A stretch of DNA of 64,000 nucleotides, taken from Pseudocercospora fijiensis CIRAD86. Its lineage: Eukaryota > Ascomycota > Dothideomycetes > Mycosphaerellales > Mycosphaerellaceae. Positions 52,300-64,000 of the stretch are shown piece after piece. Below the pieces are notes generated by a model. That model worked only from the letters and a program-made list of their open reading frames with translations. It did no database searches and was not told the DNA's origin. The DNA is taken from positions 9,997,894-10,061,893 of the forward strand of contig NW_006921532.1 in the NCBI RefSeq assembly GCF_000340215.1, written 5' to 3'. The position numbers and the translations under genes were made by a program. The first letter of the stretch is position 1, and the number at the start of each line of letters is the position of its first letter.

Positions 52300-53300
52300 C
52301 TAAGAAAGAAAGGCCGCTACCTCTTATCCTAAGGGCCTAGCTAATAAATAGGAGGCCCTCCTCTCCTTCCTCCTCTAGAGATATATAACTATAATCCTCT
52401 ACTACTAATAAAACGCTATAATAGTATAGTTAATTAAAGGCCTTAGCGACTACCTACGAAAACAGAAACCTTCCTATAGGGGCTAGTAGCTAGTATCTTA
52501 GGCATAGGTTGCCCTTTAGGCTAGCTTCTCCCCCTCCCCCCTAGCTAGATCTATCCTATAGGAGGTATATATAGTATATATAATACTAGGGGATACCTCA
52601 AATAAGGAAAAGACTCTTAATAAGAGCAATATAGAGCTCTTAAAAGAGATAGGAGACCCTAGAGTAATTAGGGTTAGGAGATAACCTAGTAGAGATATTA
52701 CTATACTTATAATATTATAAATAGTAAAGGCCTAGCTCTAGGGGAGTAAGGAATAGATATAAGAGATATTCCTAGGAGGAGAGATATTATAAGTAACCTA
52801 CTTTATACTAGTTTATAGGTTATATATAGGGGACTATAGTCCTAAAAAAGGAAACTATAGAAAGATTATAGGAAGATAAGGCTAGATAGTACCCTAACCT
52901 TAAAGTAGGAAGAGCCTTCTAGCTAAAGAGCCCTAAAGCTAGGAAAGGATAAACACACTCCTTAATAGTACTCTATATATAGAGCGCTAGCTAGATAGAA
53001 GAAATTATAAGGAAGGGACTACTAGTCTAAGGAACAATCCTCCTAGTAGAACCCTTTACCTAGTAATAAAGGACAGTATAGTGCCTTAAATACTAGTAGT
53101 TTAGATTTATAGTTAAATACTATAATAAGAGCTAGGTGTACGGAAAATACGTAGAGGAATATAGAGTAGACAAATGCCCTAGTAGTAAATATATATATAG
53201 CAACTTTAAAGGCAGCTACCCTACTTAGTCTAAGATATATAGTATAAGGCTAGCTACCTAAGTAAAGGCAAGAGGATTTAGGGATGCAAGGGTAGAGAAG
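52300..53300 (+). pseudogene. LINE (Tad1-like) ORF1 relic with zinc knuckles
   Basis: At 53080-53260 the frame reads CLKY, FRFIVKYYNKS, VYGKYVEEYRVDKCPSSKY, IYSNFKGSYPT and SKIYSIRLAT. Restoring C and H at RIP-type Y positions gives three consecutive C-x2-C-x4-H-x4-C knuckles, the ORF1 pattern of Tad1-clade LINEs and their I/Jockey relatives, followed by the usual R-L-A-x-K-A-R-x-R-D-A tail. No endonuclease or RT follows: the sequence switches to Copia gag near 53330, so the LINE is truncated at its 3' side. Confidence 0.72.
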
Positions 53301-53379
53301 TTTAAAGGGAGAACTATATTTATAATATACTATTCGCTGCCTAAATAACGGAATAAAATTTAGGGAAATGAAACTTCTT

Positions 53380-53669
53380 AAGTAAGTTATAACAGCTTAG
53401 GCTCTTAGTAATCAAGTTATAAATACGGGCCTTTTATAGCAAGTCTTATATAGTTACTACAAAAAGGTAAGGATAGCTTTAAGTTAGAAGATTTACTCTT
53501 TAATTTACTAGAAAAAGCTAGACGATATAGTACTAAGAAGAAAGAAAGACTACTATTTACGAAGTCTAATAAGTCTAAGATAAATTCACTTAAAAGCCTA
53601 TTAAACGCCTTAGGGCTAAAGATCCTAGGGGCGCTTCTAGAAAGAAATATTCGTTTTATAAAGAAGATA
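53380..53669 (+). pseudogene. Copia-like Gag relic (copy B, part 1)
   Basis: Reads DSFKLEDLLFNLLEKAR, then KFT-stop-KPIKRLRAKDPRG, ASRKKYSFYKEDK, where the CCHC knuckle begins. Interrupted at 53670 by 1.56 kb of hAT-1 sequence. About 95 bp (53580-53669) are repeated after the insertion at 55232-55330. Confidence 0.7.
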
Positions 53670-55231
53670 AAGTGCTGTATTCGGGTCGTTTAGGGGTCTC
53701 TATAGCGTTACGTACTTACTAAGCCTAGTAGAAAAGGGTATATACTAGAAGAAGTAGGAATAGGAGGGGGACGAGGAATAGTCTAAGTATTACTAGACTA
53801 TTCTAGAAAAGATATTTAATAAGCGTCGGAAAGAAACTAGTCTAAATGTAGCTCGTATAAAGAAAAAGAAGGCTAAGAAGGCCCCGATATCCTACCTATT
53901 TCATAGGTAGAAAGTAGAGGTAGAAGAGAAAGTTAGTACTAAAGCAAATAAAGATTAGTTCGATTACTATTAGGGCGTAAGTGAATACTAAGCTTATAGG
54001 CTCGGAAAGAGCGCTAATAATCTCTAGATCTTACCGGTCTTTAAGACGAATCCGGAGATAATATTCTCGCTATATAATAGCGGTTAGAGCCTAAGTTTCT
54101 AACGATAGCTTCGATCGCTTAGGACGTCCTCGCTATTCCGAGCGTAGATATAGGCTATACTAGGTTTCTCGGGCTACCTAAGAATACTAAGACCTTATAC
54201 ATTTCTCGAGCTCTATAATAAATATCTCGATAGAGTAGCGATACGCTACTAGAATACTATTTTCAAAGATAGATAGGATATATAGCATATATAGTATATA
54301 TTTCTAGATTTTTGAAACATTCTATAGAATTCTTTTAGGGATAGGTTCGTTTCTCGAAATACTAAGACTTTTGTCGCAATCCGAACTTTAGGAGAAGGAG
54401 GATTATAAGATTCGTATCTCGACGATTAGGCGTATATATAGGCTATAATAAGATCTATAGTAATTATACTATATTATACTATCTAGGCTAGAAGCAAAGA
54501 GAGTACTTATATACCTCTACCTAATAAGAGGGTATAGATTTAAAATACGTCTTAGAAAGTACGAGGTCTTAGTATTCTTACGTAAGCCGAGAAACCTAGT
54601 AGGAAGTATTTTAGTATCGCTCGTTACTAGAGCCGCTTTAATCGTATATACTCGCCGACTACCTTTAAATCTATTATAGTATTCTAATACTACCTCCTCT
54701 ACTAGAGTCGCTATAGTAAGATACTAAATATTATATTAAAGGACGTAATCGAGGAATTAGAAAAGCTTAAGATCGAAGAAATCTAGTTAAAGGCGATATT
54801 AGGTCGAAAAGCGGAAGCGTATATAGGCTTAGAGTAGCTTTAGGGAGACGAAGCGTTTACGTAGAAGGTAATACAGCTAGTAGGTATAGCCGGCAAATTA
54901 CTACCTATACTAGAGTTTTGATATATAACTAACCTATATAGTCGGTATATATAGCCGCCGTGTATAGCCGGTATGTATTTGTAATATATTTTAAATTCCT
55001 AAACAAACTAGTTGCTATAGCAACCTACCCCGCTTACCTACTAACTATTTCGAAATCTTAATTCGCTCTTCTACTCCTTCTACCCTTTCCTTCTTCCCTT
55101 TCCTTATACTCGAAAAGACAAATATACCTTACGGATTCGGCTTTTCGGGCCTTACTAAGTCGGCCGCCTCCCCTTCTTATAGTAATTATCCTAATTACGA
55201 ATCTAACGAGGACTTACTAGGACAGTTTAAG
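53670..55231 (+). mobile_element. Internal fragment of an hAT-1-type element (copy 3)
   Basis: Colinear with 20955-22070: GVSIALRTYL-equivalent region, EKIF-KRRKETSLN, KKKKAKKAPIS, the hAT dimerisation block, the TAGCCGG spacers, and the first exon of histone H3-like gene 1 (YGFGFSGLTKSAASPSYSNY, YESNEDLLGQF). It lacks both terminal repeats, so it did not arrive by cut-and-paste; repair capture or gene conversion is more likely. It carries a 440-bp MITE absent from hAT-1. Confidence 0.88.
54160..54599. mobile_element. 440-bp MITE nested in the hAT-1 fragment
   Basis: Ends ctaggtttctcgggctacct... and, inverted, ...acgtaagccgagaaacctag match over about 40 bp, flanked by TA on both sides (54158-54159; 54600-54601). 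The homologous place in hAT-1 (21448-21449) is an empty site with a single TA, so the boundaries are certain. No coding capacity. Confidence 0.95.
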
Positions 55232-58110
55232 AATAAATTTACTTAAAAGCCTATTAAACGCCTTAGAACTAAAGAACCTAAAAGCGCTCCTATAAAGAAA
55301 TAGTTGTTTTATTAAGAAGATAAATACTTAGAGAATAATTACTTTTATAAACAACCTTCTAAAGCTACGAAATAGTTTAGCTATAATAAGAATAAAACCT
55401 CTAGAACTACTAGAGAAGATATATATATACCCTACTAGAATCGAAGAACTAGACGATAAAGAATTTTTAGACAAAGCGGTATATCCTTCCTCGTCTATAG
55501 ATAATCTATCTATAGTAGGTAATATAGATATAAATAGAAGTTTTAGTTCTAGTAAGGATTGTAATAACAGCGAGGTTTCTACCGACCTTTAAAGGGTATA
55601 ATAGAGTTTTATAGTACTAAGAAAGGAGCGCTACTAACTAAAGCTAGGAGAGAAAGATCTCCCTAAAAACTAGAAGCCCCTAAGATAGAAAAGGTACGAG
55701 AAGGTACTATTATAAGGGTTAGAGGCTAAGTAGTACGAATATATACTAAACTTTTAAACCGGAACTAAAGGGAACACTAAATTAATATAGCTACTGTCTA
55801 TATAAGACGAACTACGAAGAAAAGAAAGAAACGTGCTTTAGAGGGAGAGCCCCTTTCTAGGTATCCCGCCTTATAGGCATCTAGCGCGTCTATCGCGTAA
55901 GCGTAGGTATATATATCTTGCTTACTTACTTCTTAGCAAACCTCTACTTCTAGGTTCTTCCTTACGCGCTAAGCGCGAGCGAGTATATCCCGCTTATCCG
56001 CTATCTTATAGCGCGCGAGAGCGAACTCGTTTACCCGCTTTTAAGTAAATATGTTTCTCTAAGCTCTTCCCTATCTTCCGGCTCCTTCCTACTACTCGGA
56101 TCGATCCTACGACTCTATATATCTTACTTACCGTCGTTCGTATATACGTACGCGTCGTTCGGTATAGTCCCGTCGTTCGTATATTAAGGTATAACGTATT
56201 ATTCTACTACGTACGGCCTCCGCGGAAGTCTCTAAGATATTACGTTATACGGCTAAATAGGCGGCTAACTAGGCGACCTGCTTCGCTAGGGGCCCCTACC
56301 GCTAAGGTAACTCAAATCCGATATTACTTTATAGTATAGCGGCTAGCTTATAGGACTTGTCGATGCATTCTAGGCAGCTACTATAATAGATATAAAATTA
56401 ATTTTATAGAAATCTAAAGCTTATAAGACCTTAAAATAATTTAGAGCTAGAGCCTAAAACTTAACTGGTAATAGTAATAAACGCCTTGAAGTTAAGTCGG
56501 ATAAGGCTAAGGAATTTATATCTAGTACCGTCGGAGAACAAATCCTTTCAAAAGATAGTAGCGTAATATACGAAGTATCCTTCGATCTATTATAGTTCCG
56601 GGAAAAAGTAGGCTTATAGAAAGACTAAATAGGATCTTTATAAGGCGCGTTAAGACTTTACTATGAAAGTCTAATTTATCTAAATGTCTTTAGAGCGAGG
56701 GTTTAAGAGTAGCTCTAATTATCTAAAACAGAATAATATATTCTAGGCTTAATTTTAAGTCTATTTATAGAGTTAGATAAAATATTAAACCCGATATTAG
56801 TAGACTGAAAGTCCTTTGATCTATAGCTTGTTTATAAATATGCTTAATCTAAGAAGTTGAAATCTTAAACTAAGAAAGGGATTCTACTATGCTATCTATA
56901 CTTTAATAGTTAAAAACTGTTAGATCTAGAATCTAGGAGAATCGTATATATCCGAGATGTTATAGTCTTAGAAAGATTATATATTACTTAGTCTAGGGAA
57001 TTAAATACTAGTAAAGCCAAATCCTTAGTAGATATAGATCTAATTAGTTCTATAGATAGAAACTTGTCTAAAGACAATATATCTATAGAGAATAATAACA
57101 ATTCTTCTAGAAATTAAACTCTAAATCTAAGTAGTAGGTAATTCTATCTTTCTAGAAGTAGTACTACTTTGAATGGAAAAATAGATTCCCTTATTAAAAG
57201 AATACAAAATCTAGGAAATAATACTATAAAGCAATCGCTTAATATTAGATAGAGCCTTTTATACTTTAGAAAATAACGATCTAGAAGATAAGTTAGCTAT
57301 TCTAGCGAACAAAGATTCTTATAGTAATAAACCCACGTTTTATAAAGAAGCTATCGAGTTAAGTTAGTAGGATTTAATATACTCCGAAATCGGCGATTTT
57401 ACGAACTTAAAGTTTAACTTAGGATTTAGTAGAACTACCGCCTAGTAGAAAAGTACTTAAAGAAGGTTAGATTTTTCTAGAAAGACAAGCGAGGTCCTAA
57501 AAGTATTCTAAGAATATAAAAACCCCCCTTTAGATTACTAAGAGATTTAGTTAAAGAAATAATATACATTGTAAGTAGATCTTTAGTAATACTTATTGTC
57601 TCGAAAGCTAGTAATCTTTATTAAATAACGCGGCTTTAACCAACTAGGAACTAGAGTAGTAGGACGTCAAACTAGCGTTTCCTAATAGCTTTATAGATAA
57701 GGAAATCTATATAAAATATTCTATAGATTTCGAAAGATAAGACTAAAGTTTATTGTCTAGATACTGCTAGATATAGCTTAGAACAAGCCTCTAGATAATA
57801 GTACTATATTTATATTCAAAAAACCTACTCACTAAATTAAGCTTTGAACCCCCTTAAATGAAGACAAATTAGCGTTTAGGAATAATAAAAAAGCCTTAGA
57901 GGAAAATATTATTCTTATATAATATACTTGTATTTAGTTAAAATAACATCCTAGTAAAAGAACTTTAAGATTCTAGAATTATTTGGATATTTGGAGCTGA
58001 GCGATCTAATTCCTATAAAGTACTATCTAGGAATCGAGAATACTAAGGATCGAACTAACAGAGCTATTATTCTAGGCTAAAGACACTACTTAGAGAAAGC
58101 AATACTTAGA
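55232..58110 (+). pseudogene. Copia-like Gag-Pol relic (copy B, part 2)
   Basis: Restarts with KFT-stop-KPIKRLRTKEPKSAPIKK, then the CCHC knuckle region (LFY-stop-EDKYLENNYFYKQPSK: C-x2-C-x4-H-x4-C before Cys/His-to-Tyr changes) at 55301-55345. Much of the protease/integrase part is unreadable. From about 57270: DLEDKLAILANKDSYSNKPT, FYKEAIELS (the K-E-A-x-x-S entry to Copia RT), and at 57655-57760 DVKLAFPNSFIDKEIYIKY, SIDFER (D-V-K-T-A-F-L-x-G-x-L-x-E-E-I-Y-M in Copia). Later parts decay. CpG-poor throughout. Confidence 0.75.
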
Positions 58111-59934
58111 TTGAATTAAAAAAACGACGTTAAGATAGCGACGACTAGCATCCGCGACGACTAGTAACTTCTATAATTAGTAGCCGCAATACCGTAACCT
58201 ATTCCGACTAGCGATAGCAGACCGCGATAACTAGCGAACGACGCGATAGCTAGTAAGCGATTAGTAAAACAGCGATAAAAACGATACTATAGCGGTAGTT
58301 ACTTCTATTACTATAATTAAATAAAAGAAAACTTACTATAGTCTATAATTAAAGCGTAGTCTAAGATAGCACAAGGCGGAAGCTTCTCTTATACTTTACA
58401 GATACGTAGAGCCGCCTATAAGTATATAATATAGCGAGTATAAGACCCTATAACTCGAGAGGTATAGAGGATAGTAATTAGGTAGTATATAGCGTTATAC
58501 ACAAAGCGTAGTAAATAAGTATAGCTAGTCGCCTATAAGATCTTATAGCCTCTAGCTAGTATAAAACTACTAGTATAGATTTTGTAGTAGAAGAGACATT
58601 AATAGCCTATATTAACGCGATTAGACCTAATTATATAGATTACTACTTACTATAATATATCTCTAATAAGCTATCGACTAAAACTATCTATAAGACGCTA
58701 TTAATATGAATGCTATAATACGAAAGAAGAGACAACTAGTAATAAAGATAATAGTTAAAATAATGCTTTACGATCCTCTACGATTCCCTATAAAATAGGG
58801 ACTAACTGAACTTTAATACCGCGATTATACTAGTATTTAGAGGCCTCTTCCGCCTCGGCGAGTTAATATATAAAGCTAAAGAGAATATAGATACTCTTCT
58901 ATAGTTTATAGATATATAATAAGAAGCGACGTAATACTAGATAAAGAATAATAGCTAATTATTGGACTAAAACGTTTAAAGATCGAGATCTCAAACTATA
59001 GTATAGATATTTATATCGCTGCTAGCTATATAAAGATGTATTCCTTCTACTATAGAGAAATTTTAAATATACTAACTACGATATCTTATATAACCGCTAT
59101 TCTTACTAGTACTAATAATATAAAAACTTTTAGGCATTTGAAAAGTAAGGCTAGGAGTATAGATAATAGAGAGACTTTAAAAGCTTAGAATATATACTAT
59201 AGATACAAGTAGATATCTCTAAAGACATTAATTAACTAAGTATATATTATACTACTAAAAGTAAACCAGCTTTATTTACTAAAGGCTTAGGTATAAGTTT
59301 ACTTATAGTAGTTGAAGGCAGAGAATATATAAAACTTAGAAATTCTTATTATAACAAAGCTAGGCGATTAGATCTTCCTATAGAAATTTTACAATAAAGA
59401 TTAGTAAATATAAAAAAAACACAGAAGATATAGAACTATATACTATATCCTCTTAGAATTATCTTATTAGACTCTATAGCATACTAGTCATTACACTCTA
59501 TAACATAGCTGTAGAACAAAGCTCTCTAAAGACTAGACTAAAAAAACACTTTCCTTAACTATAGCTTAAACAGTAGCTAGAGTCTAGTCTATTCTACCTA
59601 CTTCTCTATTAAACAAAAGTCTAAACTATACAAACTCGAGGTTTATATAGCATCTATACTACTATCTAGAGATTTGGGTTCTTTGAAATATTAAATCTGT
59701 TGCTAAATATATTATTAATAGACTTACTAGAAGAGGAAATGAAAGGCAAAATATATTTAATCTAGAGTTAATAAATTACTTTTACTTTAGTCTTATTAGT
59801 AAGATTTCTCTTATATTCCTAATAATAGTACTAAAGTAAAGTCGGTTGTCTAATATCTAAATTAACCGGTTACTAATTAGTATATAATAATATAAAAAGT
59901 CGATTATATGCTAGAGGGTACATAAAAGTTATAT
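58111..59934. other. Decayed region downstream of the Copia RT
   Basis: 58130-58300 is a CpG-rich island with repeated gcgacgactag / gcgataactagcg motifs. The rest is AT-rich with short frames only. No LTR pair, RNase H or gene could be identified; it probably contains the Copia 3' end plus another old repeat. Confidence 0.3.
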
Positions 59935-60139
59935 AACCGGCTAAGTCTTAGTGCCTTAGGCAGGGCTTAGCGCTTAGCGTTAGCCTGACTTCCTATACCT
60001 TCCTCTCCCTCCTTTATAGACCTTATCGAGTACTATACGCTTTTAACTATACTATGTACCTGCTTACCTAACCTATACTATATAGCATTCGATCTACCCT
60101 TTAAGGGCTATAGCTAGATAGTTAGTTAATTTAGTAATA
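59935..60139 (+). repeat. Conserved leader of the gag family (copy C, uninterrupted)
   Basis: Contains the gcttagcgcttagcgttag palindrome and the uninterrupted hAT-2 target (ctccttta, 60009-60016). Reverse complement of 6960-7190. Confidence 0.78.
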
Positions 60140-61085
60140 TAGCTCAAAATTCGTACTAGAACGGGCGTCCTACTAAAACAGGACCTATACGCTAAGAAAC
60201 TACTAACTCAACCGCGCTAATTACTAACTTAGGCCTTCTATACGGCCTGTTCGACTAGGTTAGTCGTGCTTGTTTTAGACGTACTAATTCCGCTATATCC
60301 GCGTTACTAGGAGACCAATAGGTATTATCTACTAAATAATACGTATTAGCAAAATAGAAGACTATAACAAACAATATTACAAACAAGGGCTACGTTATAG
60401 GCTAATAGGATAGCTTTCTAGTGTTCCGCCTACCTAACTTCGGGGCCCTAAGAACCTGTTTAAACGGTAAACTTTAGGCCCTCCTATAAGCTAAGGAAGT
60501 CCGTAACTACTAGCTTAACTAGCGCAATATACTAAAAGCGCTATTTACCGAATTCGCCTTAGTCGTCTACGCTATATAATATATCTATAGCGACCCTAAG
60601 AGAGCCTAGGATAATTACTTTAATTCCCGTAAAGATCTATCTATAATCGACTAGCAAACCTATAAGGATACTATACTAAACACGCTTAGCAACCCCTATT
60701 TAAGACAATAGCGTACTTAGGAACAATTCCTCTACGCTAAATAGAGACCCGGTAAGACCGCTCGAGCCTTCTAAAACCGACTAAGGGCTATTAAGGGCGA
60801 CCTACTACCTAAGCCTAATTTATTATAGATTATAGAAGTACGACCTAAATTTATATAGGAGATTACCCTTAAATTAAACCGCCGCCGTATGTTTAAATAA
60901 TACTATAGTCGCGTCGAATTTATAGTCGAGGCTAACCTAGCCGAATAGGCTATATAGACCTAGAAACGACTAGAATCGAAGATCCGGTCTAATAGTAATA
61001 ATAACAACCGTAGCTACCGTAGAAGAGGTAGCTACTAGGACAGAGCTAATAACCCGATAGCCCCCAGCAACAGCAACTACCGGTC
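60140..61085 (+). pseudogene. LTR-retrotransposon Gag relic (copy C)
   Basis: Reads FRLPNFGALRTCLNGKL, LNRNILKALFTEFALVVYAI-type blocks, SDPKRA-stop-DNYFNSRKDLSI, TYKDTILNTLSNPYLR, PGKTARAF-stop-NRLRAIKGDL, LPKPNLL, ITLKLNRRRMFK-stop-YYSRVEFIV, EANLAE, then a basic Asn/Arg/Ser-rich tail (SNSNNNNRSYRRRGSY). This is the capsid-plus-basic-tail shape of retrotransposon Gag. No pol follows; the element runs into family X copy 3 at about 61130. Confidence 0.77.
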
Positions 61086-61129
61086 TAGGCTATATCGAGG
61101 AGGCAATATAGGTCTACGTATACTAACTA

Positions 61130-64000
61130 AGAAGTTAAACTTAAAGTACCTTTAGTATACCTCGAGGGTTCTATACGACCCTATAAAGAGCCCTAAAACT
61201 ACGCAAATTAGTATACAAATCGGGGTGTTGCAAATTAGCCCTATAAAAGCTAATTACCTCGGATTTCTACTATTCCGAATAGCCGTAATCGCTCGAAAAC
61301 GACTAAGTCTACGACTATACCTTAGTAGCACTATTGCTACCGCTTAGAAGCGATAACTCCTCTTTAGATCCGTCGTTTTCGTAGTCTAATTAGCATAGGA
61401 GATAGCGTACGAGAGGATTAATCTATCCGGTACGGTTTAGGTAGTATACCTACGTATAACGTTCTACGAGTGCGTTTCGAGGGTACTATAGGCTTACTAA
61501 TTAAAGGCTTCTAACGAAGAGATTTATAAGAGCTACCTAATAGCTATAGTAGATTAACTAAAGTCTCCTTACTAGGCGACTATATAGGCAAATAATATAG
61601 AGCTTTAGACAGTAGCTCTACTATAGAAGGTAGCTCTACTATAGAAGGTAGCTCTACTATAGAAGGTAGCTCTACTATAGAAGATAGCTCTACTATAGAA
61701 GGTAGAAACAGCTTACTTAGTAAGGGCAAATCGTCGTCTAGTAAGGACGATAGTAACGGCTATTAATGCCTTAATACCTCGTCGTTATCGTATTAATTAC
61801 TTTTGCTAGCGTCTTTTAGCAAAGATAGTAGCAATCGACTGCTCTCGAGTCGACTAGCTTTAAGTAGTATAGATTATAGAAGGTCTATATCGGATAGGCC
61901 TTAAAAGAAGTCCTCGTTGCTTATATAAGGCGTATTATTATTATTAAGGTCGGAGAGGTTTATATCGGCGTCGTTGTCACTATCTATAACGACTAGAGTA
62001 AAGTTAACGTTGTGAATAATACTACACTTATTAACTAGACCGTAGATAGGCAGCGCACTACTATTAACGATAATAAATAGCTGCCGCGGAGCGTCGTCGG
62101 CGGCTAAAGGTACTAGAGTTAAACGTACTAGAGTAAGCGGTGCTAGGGGTTGTCTAAAGACTAGATATTACGATAGCCTATCGTCGACTGCTAAGCGCTA
62201 CTTAGCTTTACGACGAGGTATTTAATAGGCCTACGGAGCGCCCTTATTAAGGTAGTCTTATATATAAATCTCTATTACTAATTAAGCTATATTGCCGTAG
62301 TGCGTTACCTACTAAGGCAAGGCTTTATACTACTGTTTATCGCCTAGCTTAGAAGCCTAGCTAGTATAGAAGCGGAAGGAGGTCTATATAATCCCTTGTT
62401 ATATAGAATAGAAGCATTCCTTTGCTATACGGAGCCTATAGATACTAGGTCCTTTATTAAGGTCGATAAGCTATCTAGTAGATCGATAGTTATCGTCGTT
62501 ATAGTTAAGAATTAGCTTGCTATTATACTAGTCTAGATAGATAAGGTTCCTATTAGGTCCTTAGAAGCGACTAATATAGAGCCTATAGCGCTAAGGAGTT
62601 AGACGGCTCGTTCTATCGATATAGAAGCGCTATATATATTTATAAGGAAGATAATAGCTATACTAGAAACAGTAGAAGCATTTAGTATAAGCAATCTCGT
62701 CTATAGTAGGTAGGTATATCCGCTATATAGGCTTAGCATTATCGCGGTCCTTATAAGCCTATATAAGCTTATCGGCTATGTTCTTCTATATAGAAAGCGG
62801 CAAATTCTTAAAGAATAGATAGTATTCTTCCTTCTAAAGCGGAAGCTAGCCCTAACTGTTAATTTAGCTATTTTAAACCGCGCGCTTACAGATATATTTA
62901 TCGAGGTAAATTAGATACATTACTAAGCCTAGAAATAGTTAGTAAATAGTACAGTTATTAGTAGAAAGAATATAGAAGGAAGATAGTCGATAAATCTTTA
63001 GCCGTTCTAAGGAATACAGCCGTACCGAGAAACATACTTTATATAGAATTCCGACTATACCGTAAGAATAGGAAGAATACGCACCTCTTAAGCTCTATTA
63101 GCGTATCTTACGCTTATCTCGGCGCTTTGGGTATACGTAATAGCCCTCTAGTAGTAACGTTCTTCGAATCGCTATTAAAAGGGAGTCTCCGAGCCGTATC
63201 TAAGTTGTATATCGATCGCTCTATAAAGCCGGCTAGTTATTACGGAGGTATTCTAGCTTCTTAACTGCTTTCTAAGGCTCTAGAATACTCGTCGCTCGCT
63301 TAATAAATTGCTAATACTCGTCTTAGTCTCTAGCAATAAATATAGTATTAGATATAGCCTTAAGGACCTATAGTTGTTTAAAGATCTTAATAACGGAGCG
63401 TTAGCAAAGCCGCTATTAAAAATAGCGATCGCTAAGCGCTTAGCTAATAGTACGTTGCTTACTAGCCGAGTCGTCTATAGCAGACTAAAGTAGTATCTAG
63501 TTAGACTGCTTAAAGAGGTCGTTAGGTCCTTTGCTTACGTATATTTACTAGTAGAAGTATTGCCTTCTATCGTAGCTATTATAAGAGCGGATTTTAACCT
63601 AGAAGTTAGTTTTAGCTATTAAACGAAGGGCTCTTATTGCCGCGCTAAGAAGGTACGCCTACTTATAAGATAGAAGTATATAGCTAGCCGGAAGCTACTC
63701 TAGGTACTAATTGCGGGCGTAGACCGTAAACAATAGCTGGAGAGGCTTATTAGTACTAAATATAGAGTCTAGCAAGAATAAGCTACTATAATTACGAAGA
63801 AGCTATAATTGCTAGTCGGAAGCCTATATAAGACTAGATTAGAGGGTACCCTTCCTATCCTTATCGCTTACTAAATAGATTGCCTAAGCTTGTCTAACTA
63901 GATTTACGCAATATAGACCGAATTTAGTAGTTAAGTATTCTAGATCTCGTTATAACTATCGTTAAATCGACTCGTTAACGCTAGACCTACGTTTATCGCT
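61130..64000 (-). mobile_element. Unidentified repeat family X, copy 3 (partial, divergent)
   Basis: Minus strand. 3' end shared with copies 1 and 2 (gtatagaaccctcgaggta; ccccgatttgtatactaattt). The protein frame shows the same order: IARD at the INKALFIAR position, LLLEGYYVYPKRRDKR, SLRGAYSSYSYGIVGIL, the finger block TKCFYCF then YYLPYKYI and RF at about 62650-62690, and the PSIVEL-type array. Many residues differ beyond RIP changes (e.g. FKAISNTIFIARD against LKAINKALFIARD), so it is a separate lineage of the family. The N-terminal part continues past the window end. Confidence 0.72.
61613..61702 (-). repeat. 18-bp tandem array, 5 copies (PSIVEL type)
   Basis: Reverse complement of the array in copy 2; unit tagctctactatagaagg on the plus strand with one unit ending gaaga. 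Same copy number as in copy 2 despite sequence divergence elsewhere. Confidence 0.93.

Noticed and set aside
1..64000. Alternative genetic code with TAG/TAA read as Gln
   Set aside because: Stops also replace Trp, and Cys/His positions become Tyr; TpA excess is equally strong in non-coding spacers and on both strands. RIP explains all of this, a recoded genome does not.
1..64000. CpG methylation-driven decay as the main mutational process
   Set aside because: CpG remains frequent in most elements, whereas CpA/TpG are scarce. Only some older elements are CpG-poor.

Overview
The window is a gene-poor, transposon-packed block from a filamentous ascomycete (Pezizomycotina) genome that has been heavily mutated by repeat-induced point mutation (RIP). 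TpA is by eye the dominant dinucleotide, while CpA and TpG are scarce on both strands and CpG is still common in most of the window. That is the CpA-to-TpA signature of RIP, not CpG methyl-deamination. Every recognisable protein is broken by TAG/TAA at former Gln and Trp codons, with His-to-Tyr, Cys-to-Tyr and Pro-to-Leu changes. I find no intact gene, tRNA, rRNA or CRISPR. Open frames longer than about 60 codons are relic pieces or chance frames.

Layout: 1-1.08 kb unidentified; 1.9-5.5 kb Plavaka (CACTA-type) transposase (+); 5.8-7.2 kb retrotransposon gag with a conserved 5' leader (-); 8.3-9.6 kb RecQ-like helicase (+); 10.1-12.8 kb copy 1 of an unidentified 4-kb repeat family (+); 12.8-15 kb two small foldback/MITE elements and simple repeats; 15.45-32.35 kb a small leader-bearing repeat (-) split by two nested hAT transposons; 32.3-33.1 kb unidentified relic; 33.3-40 kb Ty3/Gypsy element (-); 40.1-44.1 kb copy 2 of the unidentified family (+); 44.1-45.5 kb 5' fragment of the first hAT; 45.5-46.7 kb Copia-like gag (-); 47.9-51.1 kb PIF/Harbinger transposase (-) facing a second ORF (+); 52.3-53.3 kb LINE ORF1 (+); 53.4-58 kb Copia-like element (+) with a hAT-1 fragment and a MITE in its gag; 59.9-61.1 kb leader plus gag (+); 61.1 kb to the end, copy 3 of the unidentified family (-).

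The most interesting object is hAT-1 (16437-26277; 9.84 kb; exact 8-bp target duplication ctaaaggg; matching terminal inverted repeats). Besides a multi-exon hAT transposase it contains two different histone H3-fold genes. One has a long basic tail and an H3/CENP-A-type core. The other has an H3-like tail and two spliceable introns that restore the H3 core. Introns and spacers throughout the element carry a shared TAGCCGG-type motif. This looks like a DNA transposon that captured or evolved its own H3 variants; I do not know a description of such a system.

The elements do not cooperate as a pathway. They record successive insertions: paralogous copies inside the window give empty-site evidence for hAT-2 and for the 440-bp MITE. 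A RecQ-type helicase relic beside so many repeats would fit a subtelomeric or heterochromatic location, but that is inference.
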